From Thermoflexales bacterium (GTDB taxonomy: Bacteria > Chloroflexota > Anaerolineae > B4-G1 > SLSP01), in assembly GCA_015486785.1 (NCBI GenBank), contig WFQZ01000152.1, forward strand, positions 1 to 15,661: a DNA stretch of 15,661 bases, given 5' to 3'. The notes beneath the pieces were generated by a model. The model was not told the DNA's origin and ran no database searches. It was given only the letters and a program-made list of their open reading frames with translations. Made by a program: the position numbers and the translations under genes. Positions 4,782-11,868 of this stretch are shown one piece after another (the stretch's first letter is position 1; each line of letters opens with the position of its first letter).

Positions 4782-5006
4782 CTAGGCTTCCTGCATCAAC
4801 TGCACGGCTCTCATATCCAGCCATGCCTCCTGGTACTCTCGCAGGCTTTGCTTCTCAATGAGGATATTGCCCTCGGCCTCGCACCAGTCCAATATCCCCT
4901 CGCTTACCAGCTCCAAGATAACGTCCGTGCTGTACCCTGCAAGATCAGCCGCTTCCTGCGGCGTTAGCCAAGCGGGGGCAAAAGCCCACGAAACCAGCGT
5001 GCTCAT
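4782..5006 (-). CDS. Small HTH protein next to tRNA-Lys
   Basis: 74 residues from ATG at 5006 with a GGGGGGAG SD. The frame is open further upstream, but that part reads through the tRNA and is not real. The core is an HTH_17/excisionase-like unit: WLTPQEAADLAGYSTDVI (HTH), LELVSEGILDWCEAEGNILI (turn and wing), then a helix SLREYQEAWLDMRAV. It is more divergent and more acidic than the two other HTH proteins of the element, and the wing lacks their GRDW motif. It starts 23 bp after the tRNA-Lys 3' end on the same strand and may be read from the tRNA promoter. A gene in this position is typical of an element that entered at a tRNA 3' end and uses the host tRNA promoter. Confidence 0.75.
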   Translation of the reverse strand: MSTLVSWAFAPAWLTPQEAADLAGYSTDVILELVSEGILDWCEAEGNILIEKQSLREYQEAWLDMRAVQLMQEA

Positions 5007-5029
5007 ATAGCTCCCCCCTTCATAACCTG

Positions 5030-5103
5030 TGACCCGCACAGGACTCGAACCTGTAACCAATTGATTAAGAGTCAACTGCTCTGCCAAATTGAGCTAGCGG
5101 GCC
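5030..5103 (-). tRNA. tRNA-Lys (anticodon CUU)
   Basis: Full cloverleaf on the minus strand. The acceptor stem GGCCCGC pairs with GCGGGTC (one G-T), and the discriminator is A. D stem GCTC/GAGC; anticodon stem GTTGA/TCAAT with loop CTCTTAA, so the anticodon is CTT (plus 5067..5069). T arm ACAGG TTCGAGT CCTGT. CCA is not encoded. It is a plausible attachment site for the element on its 3' side (below 5030), but no duplicate of its 3' end is visible in the window. Confidence 0.95.
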
Positions 5104-5119
5104 TTTCCAAAACGGCGCA

Positions 5120-5147
5120 ATCTTACCACAAGTTGTGAATTGCGCAA
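5120..5147 (-). promoter_or_regulatory. Promoter of tRNA-Lys
   Basis: On the minus strand TTGCGC (5147..5142), a 16-bp spacer and TAAGAT (5125..5120), about 17 bp upstream of the mature tRNA 5' end. A 7-bp inverted repeat GCGCAAT/ATTGCGC (5115..5121 and 5139..5145) spans the promoter. Confidence 0.55.
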
Positions 5148-5149
5148 GT

Positions 5150-5959
5150 CTACAGTGTTTCCCCAAAGCGGGGGCTTTTCTTGAGGAAGAAGAGATACCC
5201 CAGCACGAAGATCAGCCCCGCCGTGACCGCTGTGCGGGTCAGGAAATCCATGGCCGTCAGCGTGCCGTAGTAGAGCAGGTCTTGGTAGGCGTTGATGATG
5301 GAGGCCATCGGGTTCAGGCGGAACATCCACGCTTGGGCGTTGAAGGTGATCCCCAGCAGGTGCGCTTGCGTGGGCAAGGTGCGCGCCGGGTAGATGATGG
5401 GGGTGAGGAAAAACCACGCTTGGATGAGCGGGCTGGTGAGCATGTGCGTGTCTCGGTAGAAGACTTCCAGCGTGGAAAGGAAGAAGACGATTCCGATGCT
5501 AAAGAGCACTTCAATGGAGATCGGGATCGGCAGCAGGAGCGCGTAGGGCGTGATGGGCGTCCCGGAGATCAACGCCAGCGCGAAGAACACCGGCAGCGCA
5601 ACTAGAAAGTTTACCAGGGTGGAGATCACGAACGAGATCGGGAGTACTTCGCGCGGAAAGTAGACCTTCTTCACCAAGTGCCCGTTGCTGAGGATGGTGT
5701 TCAATCCCCCCATCACCGAATCTTGAAAGAAGTTCCACGGCAGCAACGCGCTCATAAAGAAGATGTGGTAGTTCTTGATGTCTGTGTGCCGCCACAGCAC
5801 GCCGAAAACCAGCGTGAAGATCATCATCATCAACAGGGGATTGAGCCACGACCACATCACGCCCAAGATGGAATCCTTGTACCTGACCTTCAGGTCGCGC
5901 ACGACCAGGTTGCGGATCAGGTCTCGATATGCCCAGAGTTCTTCTAAGTGTGTTTTCAT
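5150..5959 (-). CDS. ABC-2 type permease, polysaccharide/O-antigen export (Wzm/TagG-like)
   Basis: 269 residues, close to the usual ~260 of Wzm/TagG/RfbA permeases. These are inner-membrane subunits that, with a Wzt/TagH ATPase, export polysaccharide or teichoic-acid-like glycans. The N-terminal motif RDLKVRYKDSILGVMWSWLN (~21-40) leads into the first TM helix. About six hydrophobic segments lie near 38-56, 66-85, 106-132, 138-162, 175-192 and 243-260. Typical family motifs include VYFPREVLP (99-107) and FFLTPIIY (183-190). The partner ATPase is absent. Downstream come tRNA-Lys and then the element; upstream is the divergent gpmA. It may be encoded elsewhere or have been separated. The ATG at 5959 has no SD and sits 7 nt after a -10 box, suggesting a leaderless mRNA. 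Confidence 0.9.
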   Translation of the reverse strand: MKTHLEELWAYRDLIRNLVVRDLKVRYKDSILGVMWSWLNPLLMMMIFTLVFGVLWRHTDIKNYHIFFMSALLPWNFFQDSVMGGLNTILSNGHLVKKVYFPREVLPISFVISTLVNFLVALPVFFALALISGTPITPYALLLPIPISIEVLFSIGIVFFLSTLEVFYRDTHMLTSPLIQAWFFLTPIIYPARTLPTQAHLLGITFNAQAWMFRLNPMASIINAYQDLLYYGTLTAMDFLTRTAVTAGLIFVLGYLFFLKKSPRFGETL

Positions 5960-5966
5960 AGGGCGG

Positions 5967-5975
5967 ATTATACCA
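5967..5975 (-). promoter_or_regulatory. Extended -10 promoter giving a leaderless permease mRNA
   Basis: On the minus strand TGGTATAAT (TATAAT at 5972..5967) followed by 7 nt (CCGCCCT) and then the ATG at 5959. The expected start site coincides with the start codon. No convincing -35 is seen, which fits an extended -10 promoter. Confidence 0.6.
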
Positions 5976-6052
5976 TAGCGGCTCTTTCTGCGCCGTAGCC
6001 GATTCTGTGATAGAATCCGCTGGCAGGTTAGTTCATACTTGAGGAGGTACGA

Positions 6053-6802
6053 ATGTTCAAACTGGTGTTACTCCGGCATGGAGAAAGTGAGTGGAACAAG
6101 GCCAATCTATTTACCGGCTGGACTGACGTAGACCTTTCGGAGAAGGGCATTGAAGAGGCGCACACTGCCGGGCGGACGCTGCGGCAGGAAGGTTATACCT
6201 TTGACATTGCTTTCACCTCGGTGCTCAAGCGGGCCATCCGCACCCTGTGGATCGCGCTTGACGAGTTGGATCAGATGTGGATTCCGGTGCGCCGTTCCTG
6301 GCGGCTCAACGAGCGGCATTACGGCGCGTTACAAGGGCTGAACAAGGCCGAAACGGCGGCCAAGTACGGCAATGAGCAAGTTCACGTCTGGCGGCGCAGC
6401 TATGACGTCCCGCCCCCGGCATTGACCAAGGACGATCCGCGTTGGCCGGGGCACGATCCCCGCTATCACGGGCTGGACGAGGCGGACATCCCGCTGCACG
6501 AGTGCCTCAAGGACACGGTGGCGCGATTTTTGCCCTACTGGCACGATACGATTGCGCCCACGGTTCGCTCCGGGAAGCGGGTGCTGATCGCCGCTCACGG
6601 CAACAGCTTGCGGGCGTTGGTCAAGTACCTGGATGAGATCCCCGACGACGTGATCCCCGGCGTGAACATCCCTACCGGCATTCCGTTGGTCTACGAGCTG
6701 GATGAGGACACGCTCAAACCGTTGCGGCATTACTACCTGGCCGATCCGGAGCAGGTGAAGGCCGCGCAGCAAGCGGTTGCCAATCAAGGGAAGGCCAAGT
6801 AA
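6053..6802 (+). CDS. gpmA: 2,3-bisphosphoglycerate-dependent phosphoglycerate mutase
   Basis: 249 residues, the standard GpmA length. It interconverts 3- and 2-phosphoglycerate in glycolysis and gluconeogenesis through a phospho-histidine. Visible active-site elements: LLRHGESEWN (Arg8, phosphorylated His9), TGWTDVDLSEKG, Arg60 in VLKRAIRT, Glu87 in LNERHYGALQG, and His182 in IAAHGNSLRAL. The dPGM-specific segments DDPRWPGHDPRY and EIPTG-like NIPTGIPLVYEL are present, separating it from broad-specificity histidine phosphatases. The start has a strong SD (GAGGAGG, ~7 nt). A TAGAAT -10-like box lies at 6011..6016 without a good -35. recJ follows after only 3 nt, so the two are probably cotranscribed. 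Confidence 0.96.
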   Translation: MFKLVLLRHGESEWNKANLFTGWTDVDLSEKGIEEAHTAGRTLRQEGYTFDIAFTSVLKRAIRTLWIALDELDQMWIPVRRSWRLNERHYGALQGLNKAETAAKYGNEQVHVWRRSYDVPPPALTKDDPRWPGHDPRYHGLDEADIPLHECLKDTVARFLPYWHDTIAPTVRSGKRVLIAAHGNSLRALVKYLDEIPDDVIPGVNIPTGIPLVYELDEDTLKPLRHYYLADPEQVKAAQQAVANQGKAK

Positions 6803-6805
6803 CGA

Positions 6806-9151
6806 ATGCGCTGGTTTGATCCTCCGGCGGTGAAGGTCTCCGCCTCGGTGCGGAGCTTCGTGGGCGGGCATCCGCTGATTGCGGAGCTGCTGGCGCGGCG
6901 CGGCGTGACCTCCGTGGACGCGGCGCGCGCGTTCCTCGATGTGGCGGCTTACGTTCCGGCTCCGCCCACCGACTTCCCGAACCTGGAACGGGCGGCGGAG
7001 CGGCTGGAGCTTGCCATCCGCCGGAAGGAGAAAATCTGCGTGTGGGGCGATTTCGACGTGGACGGTCAAACGTCCACGTCGCTGTTGGTGGAATCGCTCC
7101 GCGCTTTGGGGGCGCGAGTTTGCTATCACATCCCCGTGCGGGCGGTTGAATCTCACGGCGTGCGCTTGCCCTGGATCAAGGACGTGCTGGCGCAGGACGT
7201 GCAATTGCTGGTGACTTGCGATACCGGCGTGGACGCCCACGAGGCCCTCAACTACGCCCAATCTGTGGGCGTTCCGGTGATCGTCACCGATCACCACGAA
7301 TTGCCCCAGGAACTTCCCCCGGCCTATGCGATCATCAACCCGCACCTGCTGCCGGCCCATCACCCGCTGGCGACCTTGCCCGGCGTGGGCGTGGTGTATG
7401 AGTTGATGGCTTATCTCTTCCGGCGGGCGGGGCTGGCGGATGAGGCGACGCGGTTTTTGGACTTGGTAGCTTTGGGCATCGTGGCCGATGTGGCCGAGCA
7501 AGTGGCCGACGCCCGCTATCTGCTGCAACGCGGCTTGGAGGTGCTGCGGCACACGCCGCGCGTGGGGCTGCTGGAACTGGCCCGCATCGCCGAGATCGAC
7601 CTTTCGCAGTTGACCGAGGAGAACATCGCCTTCGGGATCGCGCCGCGTTTGAACGCTCTGGGGCGGCTCTCTGACGCCAACAGCAGCGTGGAGTTCTTCA
7701 CCACGGCGGACGTGACCCGTGCCCGCATCCTGGCCTCGCAACTGGAATCGCTCAATGCCCGGCGGCGGCTGCTCTGCGATCAGGTGGAGCAGGCGGCCTT
7801 GGAGCTAATCGAAAAAGACCCCGCGCTGTTGGAGCACGCGGCGTTGGTGCTGGCGCACTCTGATTGGCCCGCCGGCGTGATCGGGATTGTCGCCAGCCGC
7901 TTGGTGGAAAGATACGACCGTCCGGTGCTGCTGTTGACCACGCCCCCCGACGGCCCGGCGCACGGATCGGCTCGCTCGGTGGAGGGCTGTCACATCACGG
8001 CGGCCATTGCCACGCAGCGGGATTTGCTGGTGGGATTCGGCGGGCACGCGATGGCTGCCGGCGTGGCCTTGCCGGCGGAGCACATCCCGGCGTTTCGGCG
8101 CGGACTTTCGCAGGCTGTGGCGGCGCAATTGGCCGAGTCTACCGTGGTGCGGGGCGTGCAGCTTGACGGCTACTTGCCGTTGGGCGATCTCACCCTGTCG
8201 CTGGCGGAAGACCTGGCCCGACTTTCGCCCTTCGGCGCCGGAAACCCCGCGCCGCTGTTGGCGACCCGTGACCTGCAGATCGTCGGCTCGCCGCGCAAGA
8301 GCCGTGACGGGAAGCATCTGTGGGTGGTTGTGCGCGATCCCTCCGGCGATGAGCGGGAGGTGGTGTGGTGGCAGTGGAACGGTGCGCCTTTGCCGCCGGG
8401 CCGGTTTGACCTGGCGTACTCGCTGGGGATCAACGTCTGGCGCGGCGAGCGGAAGTTGCAAATCACGTGGCAAGCCTTCCGGCAGGCCGAGACCGAATCT
8501 GTGCCACTGCGTCCCCCGTTGCCGGAGATTGTGGACTACCGGCGCGAGCCGCATCCGCGTACCTTGCTCCGTCCACTGTTGGTGGAAGCGGGCGTGCAGG
8601 TGTGGCGGGAAGGCCCGTCCGCCGAGGTTGACGGTTTGCTGCGGCACGAGCTTACTCCCACCGGGACGCTCGTCGTTTGGACCGCGCCGCCCGGCCCCGC
8701 CGAGTGGCAATCGGTGCTCGCGCGGTGTGCGCCGCAACGGGTGTACCTGTTCGGCGTGCAGCCGACCTTGGATCGTCCGGCGGCGTTTCTGCGTTACCTC
8801 GCCGGGCTGATCAAGCACGCGCTGCGGGTCTACGAGGGGCGGGTTGATCCGGCTATCCTGGCCGCGCTGACGGCGCAGCGGGAAGCGACGGTGCGCCGGG
8901 GCGTGGAGTGGCTGGCCGCGCGGGGCTACGTCCAACTGCTAGACGCATCTGAGCACGAGTTGCGCTTACGTGCCGGTGGACAGCGCGACGAGGCTGCCGC
9001 CGCGCGGTTGATGGAGCAGGTGTTTTATCACCTGGAGGAAACGGCGGCGTATCGTCGTTACTTCCGCCGCGCCGGAGCGGCGGTGCTCTGTGCTACGCCC
9101 ACGCTTGCGGCACCCGGCGGCGTAAAAAGTCCCCCGCTTGCCGCAGGATGA
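6806..9151 (+). CDS. recJ: Single-stranded-DNA-specific 5'-3' exonuclease RecJ
   Basis: 781 residues, longer than the ~570-680 of well-known RecJ proteins. It degrades ssDNA 5' to 3' in recombination and repair using two divalent metals. DHH domain: VWGDFDVDGQTST (Asp82, Asp84, Asp86), TCDTG (139-141), TDHHE (162-164), LVALGIVADVAE (~221-232). Then PRLNALGRL (~280-288), GSARS (387-391) and the DHHA1 motif GFGGHAMAAG (410-419). An OB-fold-like region covers ~450-560 and includes LSPFGAGNP. Residues ~575-781 form an extra C-terminal region of unknown role. ATG lies 3 nt after the gpmA stop. The last ~20 residues are encoded within the 59-nt antisense overlap with the next gene and look like read-through, suggesting loss of an earlier stop. 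Confidence 0.95.
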   Translation: MRWFDPPAVKVSASVRSFVGGHPLIAELLARRGVTSVDAARAFLDVAAYVPAPPTDFPNLERAAERLELAIRRKEKICVWGDFDVDGQTSTSLLVESLRALGARVCYHIPVRAVESHGVRLPWIKDVLAQDVQLLVTCDTGVDAHEALNYAQSVGVPVIVTDHHELPQELPPAYAIINPHLLPAHHPLATLPGVGVVYELMAYLFRRAGLADEATRFLDLVALGIVADVAEQVADARYLLQRGLEVLRHTPRVGLLELARIAEIDLSQLTEENIAFGIAPRLNALGRLSDANSSVEFFTTADVTRARILASQLESLNARRRLLCDQVEQAALELIEKDPALLEHAALVLAHSDWPAGVIGIVASRLVERYDRPVLLLTTPPDGPAHGSARSVEGCHITAAIATQRDLLVGFGGHAMAAGVALPAEHIPAFRRGLSQAVAAQLAESTVVRGVQLDGYLPLGDLTLSLAEDLARLSPFGAGNPAPLLATRDLQIVGSPRKSRDGKHLWVVVRDPSGDEREVVWWQWNGAPLPPGRFDLAYSLGINVWRGERKLQITWQAFRQAETESVPLRPPLPEIVDYRREPHPRTLLRPLLVEAGVQVWREGPSAEVDGLLRHELTPTGTLVVWTAPPGPAEWQSVLARCAPQRVYLFGVQPTLDRPAAFLRYLAGLIKHALRVYEGRVDPAILAALTAQREATVRRGVEWLAARGYVQLLDASEHELRLRAGGQRDEAAAARLMEQVFYHLEETAAYRRYFRRAGAAVLCATPTLAAPGGVKSPPLAAG

Positions 9152-9887
9152 GCGGATCGCTCACGTGAGCCAACTCCACGATCAGCGGGCCGGTGTAGCC
9201 TACGGAGGCCAGCGAGTGGAGTACCTCATCCCAATCCAAGACGCCTTGGCCGGGCGGCAGATGCCGCGCCGCGCCGTCGGGCGCGTAATCCGAGATGTGG
9301 ACGGTGGCGATCTGCTTGCCCATCGCCTGGATCAGAGCTTGCGGGGCGATGCCGCTTTCCCCGGCTTGGAATGAGTCGAAGGTGAAGCCCAGCGGCACGC
9401 CGAGTTGTTGCAGGGTGTGTACTTGCTCCGGCGCGTTCAGATAGCACCAGCTCACGTTTTCCAGGCACAAGGTCAGCCCCGCTTGATGGGCTTGCTCGGC
9501 GGCCCAGACCACGCTTTCCAGAAACACCCCGATTTCCCGCTCCATCGCGTATTTCTTGCGCAGCCCATGCCAGGTGAGTGCCTTGGCCCCCAAGATGGTG
9601 GCCGCTTCCAGCACGCCCAGGAATCGCGCCCGCGATTCTTCCCGCTGCCGGGCGTAGCGGGACCACAGATCAAAGTACAGGGTGTACAGGTGCAGCGAGT
9701 GAACGCGCACGCCCAGGTCACGGTGCACTTGCTCCAGTTGCCGCGCATAGGCCGGCGTGTGTTCGTTCATCGTCTGCATAAAGACCTCTACGACCGGGAA
9801 ATCCAGTTGCGCGGCCAACGTTAAAGCGTCCTCGGTTAGATATTCCGGGTAGAGCGCGGCGGTGGAAACTCCAATTTCTGGTATCAT
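9093..9887 (-). CDS. Sugar phosphate isomerase/epimerase-like TIM-barrel protein (AP_endonuc_2 family)
   Basis: 264 residues with strong SD AGGAGG before ATG at 9887. The sequence follows the xylose isomerase-like/AP endonuclease 2 barrel pattern: an N-terminal strand EIGVSTAALYPEYL, VVEVFMQT, VHSLHLYTLYFD (His63, His66), ALTWHGL, LCLENVSW (Glu143), LGFTFDSFQAG (Asp171), TVHISDYAPDG (His197), HLPPGQGVLDWDEVL and LIVELAH (Glu238). These Glu/Asp/His positions are the expected metal ligands, so an isomerase, epimerase or dehydratase acting on a sugar or inositol derivative is likely. The substrate cannot be read from sequence. It is convergent with recJ and overlaps it by 59 nt; it is divergent from the lipoprotein gene at 9951. 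Confidence 0.85.
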   Translation of the reverse strand: MIPEIGVSTAALYPEYLTEDALTLAAQLDFPVVEVFMQTMNEHTPAYARQLEQVHRDLGVRVHSLHLYTLYFDLWSRYARQREESRARFLGVLEAATILGAKALTWHGLRKKYAMEREIGVFLESVVWAAEQAHQAGLTLCLENVSWCYLNAPEQVHTLQQLGVPLGFTFDSFQAGESGIAPQALIQAMGKQIATVHISDYAPDGAARHLPPGQGVLDWDEVLHSLASVGYTGPLIVELAHVSDPLILRQAGDFLRRRVPQAWA

Positions 9888-9950
9888 CGTTCCTCCTTGG
9901 ATGGGCTGAGATTGAGTCCCAAAGTGTACCTGTTTTCAGAGGAGGTGTCA

Positions 9951-10925
9951 ATGAAACGCTGGATCATTCTTGTGGTGTTGTTGGTGCTGCTCGGCGGCTG
10001 CGCTCCGTCCACGCCGGAGCCGGAAGCGCTGACTTTTATGGCCGGGTATCGCCCCCAGGCGGATTTGCCGTTTGTGGGCGTGTACGTGGCGCAGGAGAAG
10101 GGCTACTTTGCCGAGGAGCAACTCACGGTGGATATTCAACATTCAACCGGCCACGGGCAACATTTGCAGTTGCTTTCCGCCGGGAAGGTGGATGTTACCA
10201 CGCAGGACGCGGCGGTCTTGCTCAAGCGGCGGGCCGATCCGGGGCTGCCGCTGGTATCCATCGCGCTGATCGGCCAACGGGGGCAGCAAGCCTTTGTGGC
10301 TCTGGCCGATAGCGGCTTGGAGACGGTCGCCGATTGGCGCGGGCATACGGTGGGGTACAAGGGCACGCCGCCCCCCGATCTGCTGGCGTTGTTACACTCT
10401 GCCGGGTTGACGGAGCAGGATGTGCAGTTGGTCAACGTGGGCTTTGATCCGCGCGTGCTCACCGAGGGGCAAGTGGACGTGTACCCGGTGTTCAACTCCA
10501 ATGAGCCGTACTTGTTGCGGAAGTGGGGCTACGAGCTGCGGGAATGGTCGGCGGCGGATGCCGGATTGTCGTCGTTGGGGCTGACTTACGTCACCACCGA
10601 GGCGGAGATCGCCCAGCACCCGGAGCGGTTGGAGCGGTTTGTGCGGGCCGCGCTGCGTGGCATCGCTTACGCGGAAGAGCACCCGGATGAGGCGGTGGAC
10701 ATCGTGATGAAGTATGCCGGCCCGGAAACGGACCGTGAGCACATGCGTTTTATGCTTGATACCGAGATCCGAGACGCGCACTCCGCGCTCACGGAAGCGC
10801 ATGGCGTGGGCTGGCAGACGGCGGATCAGTGGCAGGCGTTGGAGGATGAGCTGTTGCAGTATCACGCGCTGGCCGCGTCGGTGGATGTGCAGCAGGTTTT
10901 CACCACGCGCTTCTTGCCTCATTGA
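9951..10925 (+). CDS. ABC transporter substrate-binding lipoprotein (NMT1/THI5-like, ThiY/RibY/SsuA group)
   Basis: 324 residues from ATG at 9951 with SD GAGGAGGTG. A longer frame from 9897 has no SD and would bury the signal peptide. Residues 1-17 form a lipoprotein signal (MKRWIILVVLLVLLGGC) with lipobox LGGC and acylated Cys17, followed by a Pro-rich linker. The binding-protein fold begins LTFMAGYRPQADLPFVGVY, then VAQEKGYFAEEQLTVDI and LSAGKVDVTTQDAAVLL. This is the NMT1/THI5 pattern for HMP/thiamine precursors, riboflavin or sulfonates. VNVGFDPRVLTEGQVDVYPV marks the second lobe. Ligand not determinable. No permease or ATPase gene is adjacent, so it is an orphan binding protein here. No riboswitch is apparent in the 63-bp upstream gap. 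Confidence 0.88.
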   Translation: MKRWIILVVLLVLLGGCAPSTPEPEALTFMAGYRPQADLPFVGVYVAQEKGYFAEEQLTVDIQHSTGHGQHLQLLSAGKVDVTTQDAAVLLKRRADPGLPLVSIALIGQRGQQAFVALADSGLETVADWRGHTVGYKGTPPPDLLALLHSAGLTEQDVQLVNVGFDPRVLTEGQVDVYPVFNSNEPYLLRKWGYELREWSAADAGLSSLGLTYVTTEAEIAQHPERLERFVRAALRGIAYAEEHPDEAVDIVMKYAGPETDREHMRFMLDTEIRDAHSALTEAHGVGWQTADQWQALEDELLQYHALAASVDVQQVFTTRFLPH

Positions 10926-10935
10926 GCGGGGCGGG

Positions 10936-10963
10936 TTGACAGGCCGCTGGTTGATCCTACAAT
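10936..10963 (+). promoter_or_regulatory. Consensus promoter giving a leaderless methyltransferase mRNA
   Basis: TTGACA (10936..10941), a 16-bp spacer and TACAAT (10958..10963). Only 7 nt (CCACTCT) separate the -10 from the ATG at 10971, and there is no SD. Confidence 0.72.
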
Positions 10964-10970
10964 CCACTCT

Positions 10971-11717
10971 ATGAACGCAGAGCAAAATTCCCCTGATGTG
11001 GACCTGGCCGCGTTGCGCGGCAACCCCTCATTTGTGTGGCGAGACGGACAAGAGCGGCGATTGGCGATGGTGCGCCGCTACGCGCCTCTGGAAGGGCGGC
11101 GGGTGCTGGATGTGGGCTGCGGGATCGGGATGTACACGGCGGCCTTTTTGCGCTACACTCCGCATGTCTTCGGCATTGAGTTGGAGGCCGCGCGGGCGCG
11201 GGAGGCACGCAGCCGCACGACCGGCGTCGCTCAATCCGTGGGCGAGTTTCTGCCCTTCCGCTCGGCCTCCTTCGATGTGGTATTTTCCCACGAGGTGTTG
11301 GAGCATGTCGCCGACGATCTGCTCTGTGCCCGCGAAATGGTTCGCGTTACCCGCCCCGGCGGGCGGATCGTGATTTTCGTCCCCAATCGGCTGTACTTCT
11401 TCGAGACGCACGGCATCTATTGGCGTGGGCGGTACCACTTCGGCAACAAGCCGTTGGTCAACTGGCTGCCTAACGCGCTGCGGAATCGGCTGGCCCCGCA
11501 CGTGCGGGCCTACACCATCGCCGGACTGCGGCGGCTCTTCGCCGGATTGCCGGTACGGCTCATCGTTCACACACAAGTCTTCCCCGGTTACGATAACATC
11601 GTAGCCCGCGCTCCCCGCCTGGGGCGTGGATTGCAACAACTCACCTACCGGCTGGAACATACGCCGGGGCGCGTTTTTGGACTATCCCACTTTCTGGTCT
11701 GGGAAGTGCGGGCGTAA
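10971..11717 (+). CDS. Class I SAM-dependent methyltransferase
   Basis: 248 residues. Rossmann-type methyltransferase domain of the Methyltransf_11 kind: motif I VLDVGCGIGMYT (45-56), acidic Glu70 at the end of strand 2 (VFGIELEAA), FDVVFSHEVLEHV (101-113), and MVRVTRPGGRIVIFVPN (123-139). It transfers methyl from S-adenosylmethionine to an unknown acceptor. The C-terminal part (ETHGIYWRGRYHFGNKPLVN, then HVRAYTIAGLRRLF) resembles small-molecule, lipid or glycan methyltransferases rather than rRNA enzymes; this is inference. The start codon directly follows a consensus promoter without an SD, suggesting its own leaderless transcript, independent of the lipoprotein gene ending at 10925. Confidence 0.9.
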   Translation: MNAEQNSPDVDLAALRGNPSFVWRDGQERRLAMVRRYAPLEGRRVLDVGCGIGMYTAAFLRYTPHVFGIELEAARAREARSRTTGVAQSVGEFLPFRSASFDVVFSHEVLEHVADDLLCAREMVRVTRPGGRIVIFVPNRLYFFETHGIYWRGRYHFGNKPLVNWLPNALRNRLAPHVRAYTIAGLRRLFAGLPVRLIVHTQVFPGYDNIVARAPRLGRGLQQLTYRLEHTPGRVFGLSHFLVWEVRA

Positions 11718-11792
11718 GTCCGCTTTGCCGGTGCTGTTGCGCTCGTCTGAGCGGAAGTGAGGATCGGAAGGGGATTTCGGGAGGATTCCCTC

Positions 11793-11821
11793 TTGAGGAA
11801 TTGCGGCGCAGTAACTATCAT
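11793..11821 (+). promoter_or_regulatory. Promoter of the aconitase operon
   Basis: In the 151-bp gap after the methyltransferase, TTGAGG (11793..11798), a 17-bp spacer and TATCAT (11816..11821) predict a start near 11828 and a ~40-nt leader to the GTG at 11869. A small CGCTC/GAGCG hairpin lies earlier in the gap, without a T-run. Confidence 0.45.
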
Positions 11822-11868
11822 ACGGTGGTAAATCCGCCGGATCATTTTCTAGCAAAAGGAGGTTTTGG

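Noticed and set aside
5030..5061. Second copy of the tRNA 3' end as attL/attR within the window
   Set aside because: I scanned the left half for CAGGACTCGAAC-like sequence and saw no match, so no boundary is annotated.
5007..5087. N-terminal extension of the HTH gene to an ATG at 5087
   Set aside because: It would translate through the tRNA-Lys sequence; a strong SD marks the ATG at 5006.
6329..7741. 470-codon minus-strand frame across gpmA and recJ
   Set aside because: Spans two convincing genes in antisense, with Arg/His/Gln-rich non-protein-like composition.
8007..8810. 267-codon plus-strand frame inside recJ
   Set aside because: Out-of-frame shadow, Cys/Arg/Trp-rich, no SD; the recJ frame has conserved motifs through this stretch.
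7805..8935. 376-codon minus-strand frame in recJ
   Set aside because: Shadow of the recJ codon pattern; Arg/His/Pro-rich and no start signal.
9888..9950. FMN or TPP riboswitch upstream of the lipoprotein gene
   Set aside because: The gap is only 63 bp and shows none of the conserved riboswitch core motifs.
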